A stretch of DNA of 64,000 nucleotides from Burkholderiaceae bacterium (GTDB lineage: Bacteria; Pseudomonadota; Gammaproteobacteria; Burkholderiales; Burkholderiaceae_C): positions 62,001-126,000 of the forward strand of contig JACKLO010000009.1 in the NCBI GenBank assembly GCA_024235915.1, read 5' to 3'. Positions 45,820 to 53,171 of this stretch are shown in pieces. A model generated the notes under the pieces. It was not told the origin of the DNA, ran no database searches, and saw only the letters and a list, made by a program, of their open reading frames with translations. Position 1 is the stretch's first letter, and each line of letters opens with the position of its first letter. A program made the position numbers and the translations under genes.

Positions 45820-47844
45820 ATGACCGACAACCAGTCTCACCGCCCGTTCCTCGACCTGCCGCCGCTGGCCAGTGCCTCCGGCACGGTGCGCCTGCCGGGG
45901 TCCAAGAGCATCTCCAACCGCGTGCTGCTGCTGGCCGGTCTGGCCGCGGGCACGACGGCAGTGCACGACCTGCTGGATTCCGACGACACGCGCGTCATGC
46001 TGGACGCGTTGCGCGCACTGGGCTGCACCCTGCAGCAGGACGGCGGCGTGTTGCACGTCACCGGCCTGGGCGGCCAGCTGAAGGTGCACGAAGCCAACCT
46101 GTTCCTGGGCAATGCCGGCACGGCGATGCGGCCGCTCACCGCCGCGCTGGCGGTGCTGGCCGCGACCCAGGGCGGGCAATTCAGGCTTGCCGGCGTGCCG
46201 CGCATGCATGAGCGGCCGATCGGCGACCTCGTCGATGCCCTGCGGCCGCTGGGCTGCGGCATCGACGACCTGGGCCAGCCCGGCTTTCCGCCGCTGCGGC
46301 TGCATGGCCAGGCCGGCGGCGTGCTGGCCTTGGGCCAGCCCATCCGCGTGCGCGGCGATGTCTCCAGCCAGTTCCTCACGGCGCTGCTGCTGGCGCTGCC
46401 CCTGGTGGCGCAGTCGCAGGATGTGGTCATCGCCGTCGAGGGCGAGCTGATCTCCAAGCCCTACATCGAGATCACGCTGAACCTGCTGGTGCGCTTCGGC
46501 ATCGAAGTCCGACGCGACGGCTGGTCGCGCTTCACCATCCCTGCAGGCAGCCGCTACCGCTCACCCGGCAGCATGCACGTCGAGGGCGACGCCTCGTCGG
46601 CGTCCTACTTCATCGCGCTGGGCGCCATCGCCGCCGACGGCGGTGCGCCGGTGCGCATCGAAGGCGTGGGGCTGGACAGCATCCAGGGCGACATCCGCTT
46701 CGTCGAGGCCGCCCAGGCCATGGGCGCCCAGGTGCGCGGCGGCTCCGGTTGGTTGAGCGTGCATCGAGGCCTGTGGCCGCTGAAGGCGATCACGCTCGAC
46801 TGCAACCACATCCCCGACGCGGCAATGACGCTGGCCGCCATGGCGCTGTATGCCGATGGCACGACGCGGCTGACCAACATCGCCAGCTGGCGGGTCAAGG
46901 AAACCGACCGCATCGCCGCCATGGCCGCAGAGTTGCGTCGCGTCGGCGCCGGGGTGGACGAGGGCCCCGACTTCATCGCCATCACGCCCCCGGCACCCGA
47001 GGCCTGGCGGGCGGCATCGATCCGGACCTACGACGACCACCGCATGGCCATGTGCCTGTCGCTGGCCGCGTTCAACCCGGCCCGCGTGCCGGTGCGCATC
47101 CTCGAGCCGCACTGCGTGGCCAAGACCTTTCCCGACTACTTCGACGCCTTGTTCGGGGTCGCGCAGGCGCGGGCCGACGACGTGCCGGTGATCACCGTCG
47201 ACGGCCCCACCGCTTCGGGCAAGGGCACGCTGGCCGCCGAGCTGGCGCAAGCGCTGGGATACCACCTGCTGGACTCGGGCGCGCTGTACCGCGCCACCGG
47301 GCTGGCGGTGCTGGACGACGGCATCGACCCGGCCGATGAGGCCGCCGTGGCCCAGGTGGCCGGCCTGCTGGACCTGCGCTTCGACGGTGGCCACTGCTGG
47401 CTGCGCGGGCGCGACGTGACCGACGCGTTGCGCACCGAAGCCGCCGGCATGATGGCCTCGCGCGTGTCGGCGCTGCCGGCCGTGCGCCAGGCGCTGCACG
47501 GCCTGCAACTCGCGTTCCGCCGGGCGCCTGGCCTGGTCGCCGACGGCCGCGACATGGGCACCGTGGTGTTCCCCGACGCCCCGCTGAAGGTCTACCTGAC
47601 CGCGAGTGCCACTCAACGCGCCGAGCGTCGCCACAAGCAGTTGATTTCAAAGGGAATTTCATCTAACATCGATGCCCTTCGTGCCGACCTTGAGGCGCGC
47701 GACCTGCGGGACAGTTCCCGCACCGTGGCGCCCTTGAAGCCGGCCGAGGATGCGCAGCAGCTTGACAACTCCGCACTCACGGTCGACCAGTCGGTCGCGC
47801 AGGTGCTGGATTGGTGGGCTGAACGCAGGCCGTTCGGGGGTTGA
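45820..47844 (+). CDS. aroA-cmk: Fused EPSP synthase and cytidylate kinase (AroA-Cmk)
   Basis: One 674-residue chain carries two enzymes. Residues about 10-445 are EPSP synthase, making EPSP from shikimate-3-phosphate and PEP: LPGSKSISNRVLLLAGL, the PEP loop GNAGTAMRPLTAAL (class I, glyphosate-sensitive type), RVKETDRIAAM and DDHRMAM. From about residue 455 a cytidylate kinase begins with VITVDGPTASGKGTLAAELA and continues LLDSGALYRATGLA and VADGRDMGTVVFPDAPLKV. In most bacteria aroA and cmk are separate neighbours. The ATG at 45820 matches the expected N-terminus; an in-frame GTG at 45763 overlaps tyrA. The frame is continuous and both domains look functional. Confidence 0.95.
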   Translation: MTDNQSHRPFLDLPPLASASGTVRLPGSKSISNRVLLLAGLAAGTTAVHDLLDSDDTRVMLDALRALGCTLQQDGGVLHVTGLGGQLKVHEANLFLGNAGTAMRPLTAALAVLAATQGGQFRLAGVPRMHERPIGDLVDALRPLGCGIDDLGQPGFPPLRLHGQAGGVLALGQPIRVRGDVSSQFLTALLLALPLVAQSQDVVIAVEGELISKPYIEITLNLLVRFGIEVRRDGWSRFTIPAGSRYRSPGSMHVEGDASSASYFIALGAIAADGGAPVRIEGVGLDSIQGDIRFVEAAQAMGAQVRGGSGWLSVHRGLWPLKAITLDCNHIPDAAMTLAAMALYADGTTRLTNIASWRVKETDRIAAMAAELRRVGAGVDEGPDFIAITPPAPEAWRAASIRTYDDHRMAMCLSLAAFNPARVPVRILEPHCVAKTFPDYFDALFGVAQARADDVPVITVDGPTASGKGTLAAELAQALGYHLLDSGALYRATGLAVLDDGIDPADEAAVAQVAGLLDLRFDGGHCWLRGRDVTDALRTEAAGMMASRVSALPAVRQALHGLQLAFRRAPGLVADGRDMGTVVFPDAPLKVYLTASATQRAERRHKQLISKGISSNIDALRADLEARDLRDSSRTVAPLKPAEDAQQLDNSALTVDQSVAQVLDWWAERRPFGG

Positions 47845-47895
47845 AGCCCCCGGGTGGCAGCCCCTTCTCGGCGTGAGCCGCGGAGGTTTTCGTCG

Positions 47896-47916
47896 CGGCG
47901 GGCGCCCTGCCCGCCG
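47896..47916 (+). other. Hairpin in the rpsA leader
   Basis: CGGCGGGC (47896-47903) and GCCCGCCG (47909-47916) form an 8-bp stem with a 5-base loop about 85 bases before rpsA. No T-run follows, so it is more likely an RNA structure than a terminator. rpsA leaders in other bacteria fold and mediate autocontrol by S1; a similar role here is only a suggestion. Confidence 0.4.
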
Positions 47917-48001
47917 TGGAATGTTGACCTAACCCCGCAACGGATGTTGCATTCATCGCCCGGCCTCTGAATCGTCCCCCTGCCGGGCTCCAGGAAACCA
48001 C

Positions 48002-49717
48002 ATGTCCCAAACCCAAACTGCCACCACCGGTGGCGGCGAATCCTTTGCCGCCCTGTTCGAAGAATCGCTGAAGTCCGCCGACATGCGCGTCGGCGAGGTC
48101 ATCTCCGCCGAGGTGGTCCGCATCGACTTCAACCACGTGGTGGTCAACGCCGGCCTGAAGAGCGAGGCCTACATCCCGGTCGAGGAATTCAAGAACGACC
48201 AGGGCGAGCTCGAGGTGCAGGTCGGTGACTTCGTCGCCGTCGCGGTCGAGGCGGTCGAGAACGGCTACGGCGACACCATCCTGTCGCGCGACAAGGCCAA
48301 GCGCCTGGCGTCCTGGATGGCGCTGGAGAACGCGCTGGAAAGCGGCGACTTCGTCACCGGCACCGTCTCCGGCAAGGTCAAGGGTGGCCTGACCGTGCTG
48401 GTCAACGGCATCCGCGCCTTCCTGCCCGGCAGCCTGCTCGACACCCGCCCGGTGAAGGACATGTCGCCCTTCGAGGGCAAGACCATGGAATTCAAGGTCA
48501 TCAAACTCGACCGCAAGCGCAACAACGTCGTGCTGTCGCGCCGTGCTGTGGTCGAGGCTTCGATGGGCGAAGAGCGCCAGAAGCTGCTGGAGACGCTGCA
48601 CGAAGGTGCCATCGTCAACGGCGTGGTCAAGAACATCACCGAATACGGTGCGTTCGTGGACCTGGGCGGCATCGACGGCCTGCTGCACATCACCGACATG
48701 GCCTGGCGCCGTGTGCGTCACCCCAGCGAAGTGGTCACCGTGGGCCAGGAGCTCACCGCCAAGGTGCTGAAGTTCGACGCCGAGAAGAGCCGCGTCAGCC
48801 TGGGCCTGAAGCAGCTGGGCGACGACCCCTGGATGGGCGTGGCGCGCCGCTACCCCACCGGCACCCGCCTGTTCGGCAAGGTCACGAACATCGCCGACTA
48901 CGGCGCGTTCGTCGAGATCGAGCCGGGCATCGAGGGCCTGGTGCACGTCTCCGAGATGGACTGGACGAACAAGAACGTCGCCCCGAGCAAGGTCGTCACC
49001 CTGGGCGATGAGGTCGAGGTCATGGTCCTGGAGATCGACGAGGACAAGCGCCGCATCAGCCTGGGCATGAAGCAGTGCATGCCCAACCCCTGGGAAGAGT
49101 TCGCGACCAACGTCAAGCGCGGCGACAAGGTCGCCGGCCCGGTCAAGAGCATCACCGACTTCGGCATCTTCATCGGCCTGGCCTCGGGCATCGACGGTCT
49201 GGTGCACCTGTCCGATCTGTCCTGGAACGAGCCGGGTGAGAGCGCGGTGCGCAACTACAAGAAGGGCCAGGACGTCGAAGCCATCGTGCTGGCCGTGGAT
49301 GTGGAGCGCGAGCGCATCAGCCTGGGCATCAAGCAGCTCGACACCGACCCGTTCACCAGCTTCGTCACGCTGAATGACCGCGGCGCCATCGTCACCGGCA
49401 AGGTGACCACGGTCGACCCGCGCGGCGCTGAGGTGCAGCTGAATGCCGACGTGTCGGGCTACCTGCGCGCCAGCGAGATCAGCCGCGACCGCGTGGAAGA
49501 TGCGCGCAACGTGCTGAAGGAAGGCGACGAAGTGTCGGTGATGATCGTCAACGTCGACCGCAAGACGCGCAACATCCAGCTGTCGATCAAGGCCAAGGAC
49601 AGCGCCGACACGCAGGAAGCCATGCAGCGCCTGTCGCAGACCAACGAGCGTGAGAACGCCGGCACGACCAGCCTGGGCGCCCTGCTGCGCGCCAAGCTGG
49701 ACAACCGCAGCGAATAA
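48002..49717 (+). CDS. rpsA: 30S ribosomal protein S1
   Basis: S1 binds mRNA and delivers it to the 30S subunit. The 571-residue protein consists of six OB-fold S1 repeats. Clear examples are GAIVNGVVKNITEYGAFVDL, GTRLFGKVTNIADYGAFVEI and GDKVAGPVKSITDFGIFIGL, each about 87 residues apart. The first two repeats are the divergent ribosome-binding ones. Codon choice is strongly biased, as expected for a highly expressed gene. ihfB follows after 21 bases. Confidence 0.97.
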   Translation: MSQTQTATTGGGESFAALFEESLKSADMRVGEVISAEVVRIDFNHVVVNAGLKSEAYIPVEEFKNDQGELEVQVGDFVAVAVEAVENGYGDTILSRDKAKRLASWMALENALESGDFVTGTVSGKVKGGLTVLVNGIRAFLPGSLLDTRPVKDMSPFEGKTMEFKVIKLDRKRNNVVLSRRAVVEASMGEERQKLLETLHEGAIVNGVVKNITEYGAFVDLGGIDGLLHITDMAWRRVRHPSEVVTVGQELTAKVLKFDAEKSRVSLGLKQLGDDPWMGVARRYPTGTRLFGKVTNIADYGAFVEIEPGIEGLVHVSEMDWTNKNVAPSKVVTLGDEVEVMVLEIDEDKRRISLGMKQCMPNPWEEFATNVKRGDKVAGPVKSITDFGIFIGLASGIDGLVHLSDLSWNEPGESAVRNYKKGQDVEAIVLAVDVERERISLGIKQLDTDPFTSFVTLNDRGAIVTGKVTTVDPRGAEVQLNADVSGYLRASEISRDRVEDARNVLKEGDEVSVMIVNVDRKTRNIQLSIKAKDSADTQEAMQRLSQTNERENAGTTSLGALLRAKLDNRSE

Positions 49718-49738
49718 GTCTGCAGCGACGACGCAGGC

Positions 49739-50050
49739 ATGACGCGTTCCGACCTCGTCAATCAGCTGGCCGAGCGATTCAGCCAGCTGACGCAGCGTGA
49801 CACGGAGTTCGCGGTGAAGACGATCCTCGATGCGATGTCCGACGCCTTGGCGCGTGGGCACCGCATCGAGATCCGCGGCTTCGGCAGCTTCTCCATCAGC
49901 CGCCGGCCGCCGCGCGTGGGTCGCAACCCGCGCAGCGGCGAGCAGGTGACGATCCCCGAGAAGCTGGTGCCGCACTTCAAGCCTGGCAAGGCCCTGCGCG
50001 AGGCGGTGGACGCCAAGGGGCCGCCGCCGCTGGACCTGCCGCGCGACTGA
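49739..50050 (+). CDS. ihfB: Integration host factor beta subunit
   Basis: IhfB pairs with IhfA to bend DNA sharply at specific sites. The 103-residue protein has the HU/IHF fold with MTRSDLVNQLAERFSQLT, IEIRGFGSFSISRRPPRVGRNPRSGE (the DNA-inserting arm) and FKPGKALREAVD. The RxGRNPRTGE-type arm with Pro is intact. It is at the standard place after rpsA and is followed by a strong hairpin. Confidence 0.96.
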   Translation: MTRSDLVNQLAERFSQLTQRDTEFAVKTILDAMSDALARGHRIEIRGFGSFSISRRPPRVGRNPRSGEQVTIPEKLVPHFKPGKALREAVDAKGPPPLDLPRD

Positions 50051-50075
50051 ACCGAGGCCGATCTGGCCGACCCGA

Positions 50076-50099
50076 TGCGGGGCCCCTTGGGGCCCCGCA
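50076..50099 (+). terminator. Strong GC hairpin after ihfB
   Basis: TGCGGGGCCCC (50076-50086) and GGGGCCCCGCA (50089-50099) form an 11-bp stem separated by only two T bases, so the inner pairs open to give the loop. It is followed by CGCATTT, a poor T-run. It probably terminates or pauses transcription after rpsA-ihfB, or stabilises the 3' end. Confidence 0.6.
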
Positions 50100-50157
50100 C
50101 GCATTTCCGGCCCGTGCATTCAGAACATCGCCTCGCGACTCCTACAATTCGACCGAC

Positions 50158-50475
50158 ATGCGTGTGCTCGTCTGGCTCCTGCGGGGCATCGTCTTCTTCG
50201 GTCTGTTCGCGTTCGCGCTGAACAACCAGCAGACCGTGGTCGTGCACTGGTTCTTCGGCATCGACTGGAGCGCACCGCTGGTCATCGTGGTGCTGATCGC
50301 CTTTGCCGTCGGCACTGTGCTCGGCGTGCTGGCCATGTTGCCGGCCTGGTGGCGCCTGCGTCGCCGGTCGGCAGCCACGTCGCCGACGCCCGCCGCACCG
50401 GTGATGCCAGAACGCGCAGCGGCGGCCGGGCCACCCTCGGGGTTCGACGCCCCACCACCGCGGGAGCTGCTGTGA
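50158..50475 (+). CDS. lapA: LapA-domain inner-membrane protein
   Basis: The 105-residue protein has two transmembrane helices (about residues 3-20 and 40-62) separated by NNQQTVVVHWFFG, the LapA/DUF1049 signature, then a basic and Pro/Ala-rich tail. With LapB it belongs to the lipopolysaccharide assembly system that controls LpxC turnover through FtsH in Escherichia coli. The order ihfB-lapA-lapB is widespread. The lapA-lapB gap is 138 bases. Confidence 0.9.
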   Translation: MRVLVWLLRGIVFFGLFAFALNNQQTVVVHWFFGIDWSAPLVIVVLIAFAVGTVLGVLAMLPAWWRLRRRSAATSPTPAAPVMPERAAAAGPPSGFDAPPPRELL

Positions 50476-50613
50476 ACCCGCGGCTCGACTGGGCTGCACG
50501 TCGGAACGACGGACTTCGCCACGCCGGCGTGGGCGTGATCGCCCGTGCCCCAGCACCGGCCACGTCGTGGTTGATGACAAGGCGCTGTTGCTGAACGGAA
50601 TCGACGCCTTTCG

Positions 50614-51795
50614 ATGGACTTCGACATTCAATGGCTGCTGATCGGCCTGCCTGCAGCCTTCATGCTGGGCTGGCTGGCGTCGCGCCTGGACCAGCGCCAG
50701 TGGCGACGCGACCGGCGAGACGCGCCACGCGCCTATTTCGACGGGTTGAACCTGCTGCTCAACGAACAGCAGGACAAGGCCATCGACGCCTTCATCGAGG
50801 CCGTTCAGCACGACCCGGACACCACGGAACTGCACTTCGCCCTGGGCAACCTGTTCCGCCGCCGTGGTGAGTTCGAGCGCTCGGTCCGCGTGCACCAGCA
50901 CCTGCTGTCCCGGGCCGACCTGAAACCCGTCGACCGCGACCGGGCCCAGCATGCACTGGCACAGGACTTTGCCAAGGCCGGGCTGTTCGACCGCGCCGAG
51001 CAGGCGTGGCGTGCCCTGCTCGACACTGAATACGACGGTGAAGCCCGCTTGGCGCTGCTGGCCTTGTTCGAGCGCTCCCGTGACTGGGACCAGGCGGCGG
51101 CGATGGCCGACGAACTGGAGGATCGCGGCGGCGGCTCGTTCGCGACCCGCATCGCCCATTACCGCTGTGAGCAGGCGCTGGACGAGCAGGCGGCGGGTCG
51201 CGTCGATCGTGCGCGCGATGTCCTGGCCGGCGCCATCGCCCTGGCGCCCGACGCGCCACGCCCGCGGCTCCAGGCCGGACAACTGGCGCGCGAGTCCGGC
51301 GACCTGAAGACGGCCCTGGCCCACTGGGAAGTGCTGCGCGGCCTGGACCCGGCGCGGTTTGCACTCATCGCCACCGACTATGCGCGCACGGCCGTGCAGA
51401 TCGGGGTGGATCAGTCGGCCCGTGACGCGATCGACGACGCCTATTTGCGTGAGCCGCTGCTCGAGACCCTGCGTGCGCGCGATCAGCTTGACCGCGCATG
51501 CGCCCGTGCAGACGGTGCGGCCCATCCTCCCACCGAAGAGGGTGTGCGACGGCGCCTGCGGCACCTTGAACACCGCCCCAGCCTGGGTGCAGCGGCCGAA
51601 GTGCTGGCCATCGACACGGCGGGATGGCAGCCCGACACCCAGGCACAGCTGCTCGGGGCGGTCCAGCGCGCAGCAGCCCCCTTGCAGCGCTACCGATGCG
51701 CCGCCTGCGGTTTCATGGCTCACCACTACTTCTGGCAGTGCCCTGGGTGCCAGGGCTGGGATACCTTCCCGCCTCGACCGCTTGAGCAGCAGTGA
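50614..51795 (+). CDS. lapB: LapB (YciM) TPR protein
   Basis: LapB links LPS synthesis to LpxC degradation. The 393-residue protein has one N-terminal membrane helix (IQWLLIGLPAAFMLGWLAS), about six TPR repeats starting with YFDGLNLLLNEQQDKAIDAF, and a C-terminal rubredoxin-like zinc site YRCAACGF...WQCPGCQGWDTF with two CxxC pairs. All parts needed for metal binding are intact. Heptose genes often found after lapB are absent here. Confidence 0.94.
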   Translation: MDFDIQWLLIGLPAAFMLGWLASRLDQRQWRRDRRDAPRAYFDGLNLLLNEQQDKAIDAFIEAVQHDPDTTELHFALGNLFRRRGEFERSVRVHQHLLSRADLKPVDRDRAQHALAQDFAKAGLFDRAEQAWRALLDTEYDGEARLALLALFERSRDWDQAAAMADELEDRGGGSFATRIAHYRCEQALDEQAAGRVDRARDVLAGAIALAPDAPRPRLQAGQLARESGDLKTALAHWEVLRGLDPARFALIATDYARTAVQIGVDQSARDAIDDAYLREPLLETLRARDQLDRACARADGAAHPPTEEGVRRRLRHLEHRPSLGAAAEVLAIDTAGWQPDTQAQLLGAVQRAAAPLQRYRCAACGFMAHHYFWQCPGCQGWDTFPPRPLEQQ

Positions 51796-51983
51796 GGGCC
51801 GTCCACCGGCGCAGCGGGTGTGCCCGGCGCGAACGGGCCTGACGGGCTTCGGTGCGGCCCCCTCCCCCGGCGGAGGGCCCCCGACCGCAGGCACGCCAGC
51901 AGGCGATTTCCGACCCGTGGTGCGGTCAGAAGAATGCCGATCCAACCCGATGCATGGTGCACCGGGCCCCACAGGAGATCGTC

Positions 51984-52265
51984 ATGTTCCGTACCCTCAT
52001 CGCCGTCCTGCTCACCACCCTGTCGCTGAGCACCTTTGCCGCCGTCGACGTCAACAAGGCCAGCCGAGCCGAACTCGAAGCCCTGCCGGGCGTTGGCCCT
52101 GCCCTGTCGGCCCGCGTGCTGGCGGAGCGCCAGAAGGCGGCCTTCAAGAACTGGGGTGACCTGATCGAGCGCGTCCGCGGTGTCGGGCCTGGCAGCGCGG
52201 TCAAGCTCAGTGCCGCCGGCTTGACGGTGGGCAATGCGCCCTACGCCGCCGTCAAGAAGCCGTGA
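51984..52265 (+). CDS. ComEA-like secreted helix-hairpin-helix protein
   Basis: The 93-residue product has a signal peptide (MFRTLIAVLLTTLSLSTFA) and a ComEA-type DNA-binding domain with VDVNKASRAELEALPGVGPALSARVLAERQ and GVGPGSAVKLSAAGL, two helix-hairpin-helix motifs. ComEA proteins bind incoming DNA in the periplasm during natural transformation, but short versions are also found in strains not known to be competent. AGGAGA lies 6 bases upstream of the ATG. No other competence gene is nearby. 188 bases separate it from lapB. Confidence 0.9.
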   Translation: MFRTLIAVLLTTLSLSTFAAVDVNKASRAELEALPGVGPALSARVLAERQKAAFKNWGDLIERVRGVGPGSAVKLSAAGLTVGNAPYAAVKKP

Positions 52266-52272
52266 TCCCCGT

Positions 52273-52346
52273 CCAGCCTCTGGAGTGGCCGGCTGAATAT
52301 GGCGCGCAGTGAGTTTTATGGCTGCGTTGCCGCCTCCAGAGGCTGG
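52273..52346. repeat. Perfect 13-bp inverted repeat before a response regulator
   Basis: CCAGCCTCTGGAG (52273-52285) and CTCCAGAGGCTGG (52334-52346) are exact inverted copies 48 bases apart, between the ComEA-like gene and the response regulator. A second 7-base pair, GTGAGTT (52309-52315) and AACTCAC (52347-52353), overlaps the structure. The arms could form competing RNA hairpins in the leader or be bound by a dimeric regulator. Confidence 0.65.
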
Positions 52347-52400
52347 AACTCACCCTTTATCGACCGGACTGAAGAGGCAACTTATGCTTCAATTCCGCAC

Positions 52401-53120
52401 ATGCCGACGTCCAATGCACCAGACCTGCCAGGCCCGCTGGCGCTGACCATCGCGCTGGTCGACGACGACCGGGAGTACACCGAGTTCCTCGCCCAGTTCC
52501 TGCGGGAACGGGGCGCCCAGGTGGACATCTTCCCGGACAGCAATGACCTGCTCGCCCACCACGACCCCTACGGCTACGATTTTTACGTCCTGGACCTGAT
52601 GCTGCCTGGCGTCGACGGCGCCGAGTTGATCAAGGTTCTGCGCCGTCGCACCGATGCCGGGCTGCTGGTCGTCTCGGGCCGCCTCGCGCCGGATTTGTTT
52701 CGCCAGGTCATCACCGCCGGCGCCGACATGTACCTGGCCAAGCCAGTGCAGTTTGAACAGGTCGCCCTGGCCATCCAGGCCGTCCAGCGCCGCATCCAGG
52801 CCTCGTCGGCCGCGCAGACCGTTTGGCGACTCGACCTTCGCGCCCGCCAGCTGATCGCCCCCGACGGGGCACGTGTGGACCTGTCCGATGCCGACGTCAC
52901 CCTCATGGAGTGCTTCCTCACGGCCGACGGCGAGGTGGTCAGCCGGGAGACGCTGCGCCAACGGCTGGGCCGTGATGTCGACACCGAAGGGGCCGATGGC
53001 CTGAACGCCACCATCTACCGCCTGCGGCGGCGGATCGAGCGTGCCACACCGGCGCTGGTGCCGCTGCAGTCGCGCTCCCGGGTCGGCTACGTCTTCAAGG
53101 CACCGCTGAAACCCGCCTGA
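52401..53120 (+). CDS. OmpR-family response regulator
   Basis: The 239-residue protein has a receiver domain (about residues 14-125) with LVDDD, the phospho-acceptor Asp65 in LDLMLPG and Lys114 in YLAKP. A winged-helix domain follows with VDLSDADVTLMECFL, NATIYRLRRRIE and SRVGYVFK. All phosphorylation residues are present. The ATG at 52401 begins the conserved part; upstream in-frame ATGs lie inside the inverted-repeat region. The histidine kinase gene is convergent with it (51 bases between ends) and is the likely partner. Confidence 0.92.
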   Translation: MPTSNAPDLPGPLALTIALVDDDREYTEFLAQFLRERGAQVDIFPDSNDLLAHHDPYGYDFYVLDLMLPGVDGAELIKVLRRRTDAGLLVVSGRLAPDLFRQVITAGADMYLAKPVQFEQVALAIQAVQRRIQASSAAQTVWRLDLRARQLIAPDGARVDLSDADVTLMECFLTADGEVVSRETLRQRLGRDVDTEGADGLNATIYRLRRRIERATPALVPLQSRSRVGYVFKAPLKPA

Positions 53121-53171
53121 GCAGCCGCTGGCTGACCACGGGTTCGCCCCCGCGGGCACACCACACCGTCA

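Noticed and set aside
47777..50119. Minus-strand frame opposite rpsA and ihfB
   Set aside because: rpsA and ihfB are unmistakable on the plus strand; the antisense frame is a composition artefact.
50472..50594. Possible 40-codon gene starting at GTG overlapping the lapA stop
   Set aside because: It is Arg/Ala/Trp-rich, has no ribosome binding site beyond the lapA end and no family resemblance.
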